Below are positions 1 through 5,980 of a stretch of 5,980 nt of DNA, piece after piece. This DNA comes from Bifidobacterium breve (GTDB lineage Bacteria; Actinomycetota; Acidimicrobiia; Acidimicrobiales; Ilumatobacteraceae). A model generated the notes under the pieces. The model was not told the DNA's origin and searched no databases. It was given only the letters and a program-made list of their open reading frames with translations. The stretch spans positions 1 to 5,980 of the forward strand of contig CAMDER010000109.1 of assembly GCA_945896935.1 (NCBI GenBank). Direction: 5' to 3'. The position numbers and the translations under genes were made by a program. The first letter of the stretch is position 1; every line of letters begins with the position of its first letter.

Positions 1-207
1 ATGGTTGATTCGTTACATGACGGCATTGAGTGGTGCTCACATCAAGGCTGGCCACTCACTCTTCATGCCCAAACAAGTGGTGGAGAAGAGTTTGTCTTTT
101 GTGATGCTCGACATGATCTCGGACATTTCATCGAAATGTACGAACCCTCAGATCGTTTACTCAGTTTTTACACCTACGTTCGTCAACTTTCTCAAACCCC
201 ATCGTGA
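1..207 (+). CDS. VOC/glyoxalase-family protein, C-terminal part (5' end outside window)
   Basis: Only the last 68 codons are visible, ending in TGA at 205-207. Residues 35-48 (DARHDLGHFIEMYE) match the last beta-strand signature of the vicinal-oxygen-chelate fold, in which a Gly-His is followed by a hydrophobic residue and the metal-binding Glu (here E45). The following helix (LLSFYTYVRQLS) is the usual short C-terminal extension. Proteins of this family are normally about 130-200 residues, so the ATG at position 1 is very likely an internal Met and the gene starts to the left. The metal partners from the first half cannot be checked. It faces the minus-strand operon and is probably a separate transcription unit. 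The stop codon lies inside the left arm of a long palindrome. The family covers glyoxalases, extradiol dioxygenases and epimerases; the exact reaction is unknown. Confidence 0.72.
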   Translation: MVDSLHDGIEWCSHQGWPLTLHAQTSGGEEFVFCDARHDLGHFIEMYEPSDRLLSFYTYVRQLSQTPS

Positions 208-258
208 TTCTGGTGTGGATTTGTTGCGTATAGCGCAATAAATCCACACCAGAATCAC
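204..258. terminator. 55-bp near-perfect palindrome between convergent genes, probable bidirectional transcript-end hairpin
   Basis: The left arm 204-222 is the exact reverse complement of 240-258 (19 bp). Further in, 224-228 (TTGCG) pairs with 234-238 (CGCAA). Only position 223/239 interrupts the stem: it is a G-U wobble in a plus-strand RNA but a C-A mismatch in a minus-strand RNA. The apical loop is five bases (229-233). The element lies between the stop of the plus-strand VOC gene, which it overlaps, and the stop of the minus-strand carotenoid oxygenase gene, 17 bp away. That position fits a shared terminator. Neither side carries a proper T-run directly after the stem, so it is not a textbook intrinsic terminator. 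It could instead protect mRNA 3' ends or be a dispersed palindromic repeat. Confidence 0.7.
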
Positions 259-275
259 AAAGTACTGGGAGGTTT

Positions 276-1631
276 TCACATAGTTGAGTCGTCGACCCAA
301 CTTCCGTGGAAGCCAAACGGCACACGCTGCGGAAGATGCACTCGAGCGATTGGCGCTTTGGCGAGATCGCTGGCGTCCAAAATGACCAAGTCAGTCGAAT
401 CGGTTGCATCGTCATACACAAATCCCATGGCATAGCCCTCATCTTCGTTGGCCGACGCAGAATCTTGTACAAAGACAAACTCTCCAGGATGGGCATTCGG
501 TCCAAGATCATGAATGGTCTTTGATCCGTTACTCATGTCGTAACGCGCCACAACGCCAGGCTCACCCATTTCTCCGGTTGCGCCAGGACGTGAACCAGCA
601 ACCCAGCCATAACGATGCTTCAAACCAATAACGCGATCATCTACTCGTGGGAATGCATGGGCCCAGTCGTCAATCTGAGTTTCGCGTACAGCGCCAGTCT
701 TCATGTTGAATGCCCAGCGATACATGTAACACGGCTCAAAACTGTCCATTGATCCGCGCCACATTGATTCGTGACGACCAACATCGCAAATCACTTCATC
801 GCCATCGACGTACGCATTCAATGGGTGGAAGACGTAGCACGGGTCGACGTTGAACCAACGCACATCTTTATCGGTTCCCATTCGGGGCATGATGCCGATG
901 CGGGCGCCATAGTTGTCATCCCAACCAATTGGCGGAAGTCCTTCTGCCATCTTGTCGAGGTTGAACACCACAGGCAGATCCATGAAAATTGCATGATCGC
1001 GAGTGATCATGAAGTCATGCATCATCGTGCCGGCCGGAACAGTGATATCTGCCGTATGCACTAACTGTCCACTGCCATCAAGTACGTGATAGGTCAAGAA
1101 CGGAGCGACTGCCGAATAACCAAAGAAATGCAATTCATTAGTTTCGGGGCACAACTTCGGGTGCGCTGTAAATGCTGTCTTTAGTTTTCCACCGAAATCT
1201 TCACTGCCGATTGTTTCGAGTTCACGCGAAAGTTCCCAAGGCAAGTGACCTTCTTCTAAAGCCCAAATACGACCAGCGTGTCCGAGCACATGGGTATTGG
1301 CTGCACTTGCCGTTGGATCGAACATGGTCTCGGGGTCCATTGCATCAAGACCCTTTTCCCACTTTGGGGTGCGCACGTAGCGGTTGCGGTACCACTTCGC
1401 TTGACCGCCCTCAAGGCGAATTCCGTGAACCATGCCGTCACCAAAGAACCAGTGACCAGCCTGACCATCTTTCGGGTTCGAACCATTGCGCACGTACAGG
1501 CCCGACAAACTCTTCGGAATTGATCCGGTTACTCGCAAATTGGTGTCAGTGATTTCATTAAAAACCGGTGCGTAATTGCCTCGCAGAAACCACGGTGTCT
1601 TTTCCGAATCTCGGTCGATCATGTCAGTCAT
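276..1631 (-). CDS. Carotenoid oxygenase family (RPE65/CCD/lignostilbene-type) non-heme iron dioxygenase
   Basis: A 451-residue protein, a usual length for bacterial members. The family is a seven-bladed beta-propeller with Fe(II) held by four histidines, and it splits C=C bonds of carotenoids, apocarotenoids or stilbenes with O2 to give two carbonyl products. All four ligands are visible: H157 (TAHPKL), H205 (MMHDF), H269 (VFHPLNAY) and H442 (GFHGSW). Other family signatures are the N-terminal RNGSNP (48-53), WFFGDGMVHG (61-70) and HPGEFVFV (381-388). The protein ends nine residues after the last ligand, so it is complete. No signal peptide is seen; it is probably cytosolic. The ATG at 1631 is preceded by a G-rich stretch (GGGGGAA) six bases upstream, which favours it over the in-frame ATG three codons later. 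It is the last gene of the operon, 40 bp after the ABM-like gene. The substrate cannot be told; the context suggests catabolism rather than pigment synthesis. Confidence 0.93.
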   Translation of the reverse strand: MTDMIDRDSEKTPWFLRGNYAPVFNEITDTNLRVTGSIPKSLSGLYVRNGSNPKDGQAGHWFFGDGMVHGIRLEGGQAKWYRNRYVRTPKWEKGLDAMDPETMFDPTASAANTHVLGHAGRIWALEEGHLPWELSRELETIGSEDFGGKLKTAFTAHPKLCPETNELHFFGYSAVAPFLTYHVLDGSGQLVHTADITVPAGTMMHDFMITRDHAIFMDLPVVFNLDKMAEGLPPIGWDDNYGARIGIMPRMGTDKDVRWFNVDPCYVFHPLNAYVDGDEVICDVGRHESMWRGSMDSFEPCYMYRWAFNMKTGAVRETQIDDWAHAFPRVDDRVIGLKHRYGWVAGSRPGATGEMGEPGVVARYDMSNGSKTIHDLGPNAHPGEFVFVQDSASANEDEGYAMGFVYDDATDSTDLVILDASDLAKAPIARVHLPQRVPFGFHGSWVDDSTM

Positions 1632-1671
1632 GTTGTTCCCCCGAACAGTTGATTATTCAATTATCTTATTA

Positions 1672-2076
1672 CTAGCGGACTTCGTTCCACCATGGTGCCA
1701 CTTGCGCCGCGAATCTTTTGGCATACGACCGTGTTAATTCATCAAGCGAATCACTCAGATCCTGATTTTCCGTGGGTGGCAATTCGGATCCGCCCTGAAT
1801 AGGGTCAACCCATTCCAGACGAAGACCGGCCAAAACTGAGCCAAGCAACGGCGAAGCAACTTCGTGATGTTCGCTGGTCTGATGGCTGATAAACGCTCGA
1901 AAATCGGTAAAGGCCAAGAGTGTGTAATACGTCTGCGGCTCTGAACCCCGCCAATACTCATAACGCAACAAACCAGGTTCGCTACCGTGACTTGCTCCAT
2001 ATAGATCTTTGGAGATCTGTTCGAACTGAGCCTCGCAACCGGGTTTCACTTTGATGTGAGCAAGAATTGTGGCCAT
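1672..2076 (-). CDS. ABM-domain (antibiotic biosynthesis monooxygenase-like) small protein
   Basis: A 134-residue protein. Residues 1-92 fit the dimeric ferredoxin-like alpha/beta barrel of the ABM superfamily: an opening strand (ATILAHIKVKPG), a helix, EPGLLRYEYWRG at 33-44, a YYTLLAFTDFRAF strand-turn at 50-62, and HQTSEHH at 65-71, the usual His-rich helix after the strand. The superfamily includes cofactor-free quinone-forming monooxygenases, heme-degrading enzymes and proteins of unknown role, so the reaction is uncertain. Residues 95-134 form an acidic linker and a probable amphipathic helix ending in WWNEVR, beyond the basic domain. The ATG at 2076 is the only reasonable start because a TAG lies in frame 10 codons upstream, yet no clear Shine-Dalgarno precedes it. 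The start is 34 bp after the SDR stop. The gene ends with three in-frame stops, TAG-TAA-TAA. Confidence 0.8.
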   Translation of the reverse strand: MATILAHIKVKPGCEAQFEQISKDLYGASHGSEPGLLRYEYWRGSEPQTYYTLLAFTDFRAFISHQTSEHHEVASPLLGSVLAGLRLEWVDPIQGGSELPPTENQDLSDSLDELTRSYAKRFAAQVAPWWNEVR

Positions 2077-2110
2077 AGCGACACCGTAACAAATCTGCTG
2101 ATTCTAAAAA

Positions 2111-3061
2111 TCAGCCGACGAGCTTGTCGCTTAAGGCCCACAGGGCTGCGGCCCTTGCTGGGTCGACTGCTCGAGCCGCAACACCCCCATCGTCCAGTTC
2201 GTCATCGGAAACAACAGCGCTTACGTTGCAATCTTCGCAATATTCGCCGCCACGACCTTCAAGCAACGGCGATGTCGCCGCCCACACCGAAGTTGCAGCA
2301 CCTTGTTCGGAAGACTTCCAAGCCATTGCAGCAGGGCTTTCGGATAAACGAGAGATCAGTGACGCCATGGTTTCTTCAGTCATGTAGCGACCAAGTTCGG
2401 TGTGAATGACTCCTGGGTGAACCGCGAAAGCACGAACACCCTTGTCTCGGTAACGCTTGTCAATTTCTACTGCATGTAAAACGTTGCAGGTCTTGGCAGC
2501 CCCATAGGCCAAAAAGGGTTCGTAATCACGACGTTCAAAGTTCACATCGTCAAAATCAACATCGCCCATCCGGTGACCGGCCGAACTTAAAACAATAACT
2601 CGTGCCGGCGCCGACTCAACAAGACGCGGTAACAGATCTCGAGCCAACAAGAAATGTCCAAGATGGTCGACTCCGAACTGTTGCTCAAATCCATCAACGG
2701 TGTGGCCAAGCGGCGTGGCCATGATTCCGGCATTCAGAATGAGACCATGAAGCGCAACGTTGCGCGACATGAACTCGGCTGCTGCGGAACGCACCGACTT
2801 CAATGATCCCAAGTCAACAATCAGACTTTCCAACTGTGCATCGGGATGGGCCGCGTGAATACCGGCAGCAGCGGTTTCATTTTTGGCTTGATCACGAGCA
2901 GCCATGACCACGATTGCGCCTTTTGCTGCTAACGAGCGAGAAGTTTCGAGACCAAGACCTCCAGATGCACCCGTGACTAAAAAGCGGCGACCCTGCAGCT
3001 CAATGCCAGCCAAAACCTCGTCAGTTGTTGATGTTGCAGAAAAACCACTATTTGTTGTCAT
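2111..3061 (-). CDS. SDR-family oxidoreductase, retinol dehydrogenase/WWOX-like branch
   Basis: A 316-residue Rossmann-fold NAD(P)-dependent alcohol dehydrogenase or carbonyl reductase. The cofactor site is complete: TGASGGLG at 30-37, R56 in the AAR turn after the second strand (suggesting NADP(H)), D83 in VDLG, and NAG at 110-112. The catalytic set is N110, the SS pair at 159-160, Y186 and K190 (YGAAK), followed by HPG at 215-217. The wording around LNAGIMATPLG, QFGVDHLGHFLL and VHPGVIHTELGRY resembles the retinol dehydrogenase/WW-domain oxidoreductase-like group rather than FabG, though I cannot run a tree. The C-terminal part (272-300) has two Cys (C275, C278) and an acidic stretch. The ATG at 3061 is forced: a TGA lies in frame six codons upstream. 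No good Shine-Dalgarno is seen. It lies 56 bp after the VOC gene and probably handles an aldehyde or alcohol intermediate of the pathway. Confidence 0.92.
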   Translation of the reverse strand: MTTNSGFSATSTTDEVLAGIELQGRRFLVTGASGGLGLETSRSLAAKGAIVVMAARDQAKNETAAAGIHAAHPDAQLESLIVDLGSLKSVRSAAAEFMSRNVALHGLILNAGIMATPLGHTVDGFEQQFGVDHLGHFLLARDLLPRLVESAPARVIVLSSAGHRMGDVDFDDVNFERRDYEPFLAYGAAKTCNVLHAVEIDKRYRDKGVRAFAVHPGVIHTELGRYMTEETMASLISRLSESPAAMAWKSSEQGAATSVWAATSPLLEGRGGEYCEDCNVSAVVSDDELDDGGVAARAVDPARAAALWALSDKLVG

Positions 3062-3117
3062 GACCGAAGCGTACGTTCACTGCAATCATGCCAACGAGAC
3101 GAGAACACACTCAATCA

Positions 3118-3591
3118 TTAACCGAGCGGTCCGCCGGCAAACCAACGATCAAACATTGGTTTAATTGCGCTCCACACCAATTCAACGATTAAGCCACTTG
3201 GGGGCTGCACATACGTAAATGCCCCATATCCCTTATCGGGCGAAGCTTGGGCCATCGCCAACGTCCAGCCTTTGGCAACGAGAGCCTCGGTTTCACCCTT
3301 GACATCATCGCTCCACACACCAACATGATGGATACCTGGATTCGTTCGCCCATCCCAAATAGACCCAGGTGCACCTTCAAGAAGTTCGATGTGTTGAGGA
3401 CCTTCAGCAGAGTACGTGAACTTCAACGGAATGGTTTGCTCGCCACCTGCCGGCGTCCACACATGTTGTTCACGCTCTTGGGGTTCACACCAAGTGACGT
3501 TCAATGAATCGCCGAGTTCTTTCATCGCGAGCTCAAGATTCGGCACACGAATTCCTTGGTGGTAACAACGGGTGTAATCAACTGTTCCCAT
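3118..3591 (-). CDS. VOC-family protein with complete H/E/H/E metal site
   Basis: A 157-residue single-chain protein with two beta-alpha-beta-beta-beta modules. The four expected metal ligands are present: H11 (CYHQGIRV), E69 (HIELLEG), H89 (GIHHVGVW) and E137 (LIVELV). This matches the glyoxalase I / methylmalonyl-CoA epimerase type of site, so a divalent-metal isomerase, lyase or epimerase is more likely than a metal-free binding protein. The first module covers about residues 5-75 and the second about 86-140. The C-terminal tail (WSAIKPMFDRWFAGG) is short and hydrophobic. It lies 37 bp downstream of the acyl-CoA synthetase. The ATG at 3591 has a GAAAGAAG stretch five bases upstream that can serve as ribosome binding site. 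The substrate is unknown; the neighbouring CoA enzymes make an acyl-CoA or ketone substrate possible, which is inference only. Confidence 0.85.
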   Translation of the reverse strand: MGTVDYTRCYHQGIRVPNLELAMKELGDSLNVTWCEPQEREQHVWTPAGGEQTIPLKFTYSAEGPQHIELLEGAPGSIWDGRTNPGIHHVGVWSDDVKGETEALVAKGWTLAMAQASPDKGYGAFTYVQPPSGLIVELVWSAIKPMFDRWFAGGPLG

Positions 3592-3628
3592 GACGACTTC
3601 TTTCGCTTTGTAACTCAGTTAATGCCGC

Positions 3629-5206
3629 TTAGATGCGACGTTGATGACCTTCCCAATACGGTGCCCGTAATGGTTGCTTTTGAATCTTGCCCGTTCCAGT
3701 ACGCGGAATATGTTGCACAAAGTCGACTGTACGTGGGGCTTTATACCCGGCAAGCAATTCACGACAGTGCGCAATAATCGCTTGCGCAGTTTCAGGACTC
3801 GCAGTCACTCCTTCAGCAAGTTGAACGAGAGCCTTCACGCTTTCGCCAAAATCTTCATCGGGTACTCCGATAACTGCCACATCTTCAACTGCGGGGTGCG
3901 CCGAGATCACGCCTTCAATCTCGGCCGGATAAATATTCACTCCACCAGAGATAATCATGTCAATCTTGCGGTCTGATAACCACAGATAGCCATCGGAATC
4001 GATGTATCCAACATCGCCAGTCGTAAAGACACCAGGCTCAAGATGAGAGTCACGCGTCTTGGCTTCGTCATTGTGGTACGAGAAGTCGTTGCCCATTTTA
4101 TTTTTGAAATACAACGTGCCTTCTTGACCTTGAGCAACGCGTTCGCTCTCATCGTTCACCACGATGACTTCAACAGAGTCGAGTGGTTTACCGACGCTGC
4201 CGCCTTTGGCTAACCACTCAGTCGAAGAAACTGTCGAGATGATTGAACCTTCGGTGCTTCCGTAGTATTCGGTGATCTTCGGACCCCACCACTCAATGAG
4301 TCCCCGCTTCACTGCCGGTGGGCATGGTGCCGCCCCATGCCACACAGTTGTCAATGATGCTCCCGAAAATTCGTTCTTCACTTCAGCAGGCAAATCCAGT
4401 AATCGCTTCATTTGCGTTGGCACAAGATGCACATTTGTACATGAGTATTGATCGATCATCTGCAACATTGCGGCCGAGTCATATTTGTGTTGCATGACGG
4501 TTGTTGACCCACCGATCATCGGGAAGAACGAGAAAGCCCATTGAGCCGAGTGATAAAACGGACCGCACAGCATGGTTCGACCAGGGATCGGCAAGAAGTT
4601 CGAAAAACCGGCGGCGATGAACTTCATGATGTCGGGGGTCATGGCCATACCTCCCGACAACGCACCACGAACGCCCTTGGGACGACCGGTGGTACCTGAT
4701 GTGTAGAACATCGGGCCGCCGAGCATTTGATCGGCAGGTTCGTCAGCGCTTGCTTGCGACAGCACCGTTTCAAAATCAATAAAACGTGAATCACTGCGAA
4801 CTGCAGCGTCACTAGTAGTGCCGATGCCAACAACGAGAGAAAGACCCTTTGCTCGATCGTCTGTGAGCGAAGCCGAAACAGTCGTATCAAATCGCTGATC
4901 AACAATGATGACCTTTGCTTCGGCATCGGCATAGACGTACGCGAGTTCATCGGCAACCCAATGCCAGTTAACCGGTACGTACGTCCATCCGCCATGAGCA
5001 CACGCCATGGCTATTTCAAACCATTCGCATTGATTGCCAGCAATGACCGCAATCGTGTCGCCAGTTGTGAGACCGTGCGAGCGCAGACCATTCACTAATC
5101 GATTCACTCGCTCATCGAGTTCGGCCCAGGTGACGCTGTGCGTTTCATCGACAAGAGCAATTTCGCTCCCACGATCAGCAAGATGTGCTTGTGTCAGTAC
5201 AGCCAT
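3629..5206 (-). CDS. AMP-forming acyl-CoA synthetase (FadD-like, ANL superfamily)
   Basis: A 525-residue ligase that would activate a carboxylic acid through an acyl-adenylate and transfer it to CoA. Core motifs appear in order: phosphate-binding YTSGTTGRPKG (168-178), YGSTEG (315-320), TGDVGYIDSDGYLWLSDR (397-413, with the ribose-binding D398 and hinge-proximal R413), GGVNIYPAEIE (421-431), and PRTGTGKIQK near the C-terminus with the adenylation lysine K507. The length and full motif set mark an intact, active-type enzyme. Acid specificity (fatty, steroid side-chain, terpenoid or aryl acid) cannot be read, although the 209-262 region should form the acyl pocket. The ATG at 5206 has a strong ribosome binding site. 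It follows the thiolase-like gene by 39 bp, which fits a beta-oxidation-like route in the cytosol. Confidence 0.94.
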   Translation of the reverse strand: MAVLTQAHLADRGSEIALVDETHSVTWAELDERVNRLVNGLRSHGLTTGDTIAVIAGNQCEWFEIAMACAHGGWTYVPVNWHWVADELAYVYADAEAKVIIVDQRFDTTVSASLTDDRAKGLSLVVGIGTTSDAAVRSDSRFIDFETVLSQASADEPADQMLGGPMFYTSGTTGRPKGVRGALSGGMAMTPDIMKFIAAGFSNFLPIPGRTMLCGPFYHSAQWAFSFFPMIGGSTTVMQHKYDSAAMLQMIDQYSCTNVHLVPTQMKRLLDLPAEVKNEFSGASLTTVWHGAAPCPPAVKRGLIEWWGPKITEYYGSTEGSIISTVSSTEWLAKGGSVGKPLDSVEVIVVNDESERVAQGQEGTLYFKNKMGNDFSYHNDEAKTRDSHLEPGVFTTGDVGYIDSDGYLWLSDRKIDMIISGGVNIYPAEIEGVISAHPAVEDVAVIGVPDEDFGESVKALVQLAEGVTASPETAQAIIAHCRELLAGYKAPRTVDFVQHIPRTGTGKIQKQPLRAPYWEGHQRRI

Positions 5207-5213
5207 ATCTGTT

Positions 5214-5219
5214 TCTCCT
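5214..5219 (-). promoter_or_regulatory. Ribosome binding site of the acyl-CoA synthetase gene
   Basis: Read on the minus strand this is AGGAGA, seven bases before the ATG at 5206. It is the best Shine-Dalgarno match in the operon and supports this start. The SDR and ABM-like genes lack a comparable site. Confidence 0.75.
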
Positions 5220-5245
5220 GTCGCGACGTCAGATTTTGTGTTGCC

Positions 5246-5980
5246 TCAACGCGACAAGATGGTGACGCCCGAAATTCCGGGAGCGCCATACACATGCGTG
5301 TACGCAACCTTTGGATCATTGGGCACCTGACGAGCACCGGCCTGACCACGAAGCTGCAGAACGTTTTCGTACACCTGACGCAAACCAGAGGCACCAATCG
5401 GCTCGCCGTTTGCCAGGCAACCACCATCGGTGTTCACAGGAAACTTGCCACCGATTTCGGTATCGCCGGCCTGAATCATGAACTCTTGTTCACCGTGTTC
5501 ACAGAATCCGTTTTCGGCCATGTGCATCACTTCGGCACCAGCCTCGGTGTCTTGCAACTGTGCAATGTCGATGTCTTCTGGTCCGATACCAGCCATTTCG
5601 AAAGCGGCCTTTGACGAGTCAACGGTCGGACCAGCATTGTGCTCGAGAGCAATTGATGGTGCCAGCACTTCAAAACTTCCGAAGCGACGGCTACGAACAA
5701 CTGCGGCATCCAAGAAGATCGGCTTGTCGGTGTACAGGTGAGCCTTATCAGCGCGAGCCAAGATCAGGGCAACGCCACCTTCACCAGGCGAACAGAACAT
5801 GTATTGCGTCAATGGGTACGACAACATCAACGAATCAAGAGCTTCTTGTTCGGAGATGGGCTTACGACGCCAGGCCATGGGGTTCATTGAGCCATTACGG
5901 AAAGCCTTTTCGGAAACCTTGCCCAAAGTGCTGTGCGAGATGCCGTATTCGTGCATGTAACGGTTGATCTTCATTCCGAA
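5246..5980 (-). CDS. Thiolase-family protein (SCP-x/lipid-transfer type), C-terminal part; 5' end outside window
   Basis: The reading frame stays open to the window edge (two more codons, Phe-Gly, precede the Met at 5974), so that Met is internal. The family is usually about 380-400 residues and 244 codons are visible. Numbering from that Met: FCSPGEGGVALILA (60-73) is the end of the first thiolase half. Residues 154-217 hold the typical second-half pattern ENGFC, GE, GG, PVNTDGG, GASGLRQ and QLRGQAG. The nucleophilic Cys would lie in the missing part. Key positions differ from classical thiolases: GHP is GEP (E191), the SCP-x HDCF site is QDTE (Q141), and the C-terminal Cys-x-Gly is YGAPG (Y229). 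Such proteins occur in actinobacterial lipid and steroid clusters, some acting as aldolases rather than thiolases, often with a DUF35 partner. It is the most upstream gene visible in this operon. Confidence 0.85.
   Translation of the reverse strand, partial: FGMKINRYMHEYGISHSTLGKVSEKAFRNGSMNPMAWRRKPISEQEALDSLMLSYPLTQYMFCSPGEGGVALILARADKAHLYTDKPIFLDAAVVRSRRFGSFEVLAPSIALEHNAGPTVDSSKAAFEMAGIGPEDIDIAQLQDTEAGAEVMHMAENGFCEHGEQEFMIQAGDTEIGGKFPVNTDGGCLANGEPIGASGLRQVYENVLQLRGQAGARQVPNDPKVAYTHVYGAPGISGVTILSR

Noticed and set aside
161..511. Minus-strand open frame of 116 codons overlapping the end of the dioxygenase gene and the hairpin
   Set aside because: It is out of frame with the well-supported dioxygenase gene. 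It shares a short peptide with a plus-strand frame only because both cross the arms of the same palindrome.
1172..1552. Plus-strand open frame of 126 codons inside the dioxygenase gene
   Set aside because: It is antisense to a gene with complete family motifs, and its translation shows no recognisable domain.
3062..3117. The longest gap within the operon (56 bp), considered as a promoter or attenuator site
   Set aside because: No recognisable -10/-35 pair, hairpin or riboswitch-like element could be found there.
3611..3621. Small palindrome TAACTCAGTTA between the acyl-CoA synthetase and VOC genes
   Set aside because: Five-base arms around one base are expected by chance, there is no T-run, and nothing else suggests a terminator or operator.
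5138..5614. Plus-strand open frame of 158 codons opposite the thiolase-like gene
   Set aside because: It is a shadow of the minus-strand coding sequence, spans the junction of two well-supported genes and shows no domain signature.
1..5980. Insertion sequences, CRISPR arrays, tRNA or rRNA genes
   Set aside because: No transposase, terminal repeats, regularly spaced repeats or RNA-gene signatures were seen; the window is almost fully occupied by protein-coding genes.

Overview
The window holds a run of minus-strand genes that looks like one catabolic operon, plus the tail of a plus-strand gene converging on it. In transcription order (right to left) the operon reads: a thiolase/lipid-transfer-type protein (cut by the window edge), an AMP-forming acyl-CoA synthetase, a VOC-fold metalloprotein, a short-chain dehydrogenase/reductase (SDR), a small antibiotic-biosynthesis-monooxygenase (ABM)-like protein, and a carotenoid-cleavage-type dioxygenase. 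The five intergenic gaps are only 34-56 bp, with no obvious terminator between genes, so co-transcription is likely. At the far left the last 68 codons of another VOC-family gene run the opposite way. The two transcription units meet over a 55-bp near-perfect palindrome, which probably acts as a shared transcript end.

No rRNA, tRNA, integrase or phage gene is present that would fix the host. Base composition looks close to 50% G+C by eye. The mix of a thiolase of the lipid-transfer type, a FadD-like ligase, an SDR and VOC proteins is typical of the lipid, steroid and terpenoid catabolic clusters of Actinobacteria. A moderate-GC actinobacterium, such as an aquatic Acidimicrobiia lineage, is my best guess, but it rests on protein style only and is weak.

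Region by region: 1-207 is the C-terminus of a VOC protein (+). 204-258 is the strong hairpin. 276-1631 is the carotenoid oxygenase-family protein with all four iron-binding histidines. 1672-2076 is the ABM-like protein. 2111-3061 is an SDR with complete cofactor and catalytic motifs, resembling the retinol-dehydrogenase/WWOX-like branch. 3118-3591 is a VOC protein with a complete H/E/H/E metal site. 3629-5206 is the acyl-CoA synthetase with all core motifs. 5246-5980 is the thiolase-like C-terminal region. No gene-free stretch exceeds about 70 bp.

A plausible reading is a degradation route for a molecule with a conjugated C=C bond, such as an apocarotenoid, another isoprenoid or a stilbene-like aryl alkene. 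The dioxygenase would cleave the alkene to aldehydes or ketones, the SDR would interconvert carbonyl and alcohol, the ligase would make a CoA thioester, and the thiolase-like enzyme would shorten or cleave it. The substrate cannot be read from the sequence. The most unusual points are the thiolase-like protein, whose His and Cys positions in the C-terminal half are non-canonical, and the long hairpin that swallows the stop codon of the plus-strand gene.
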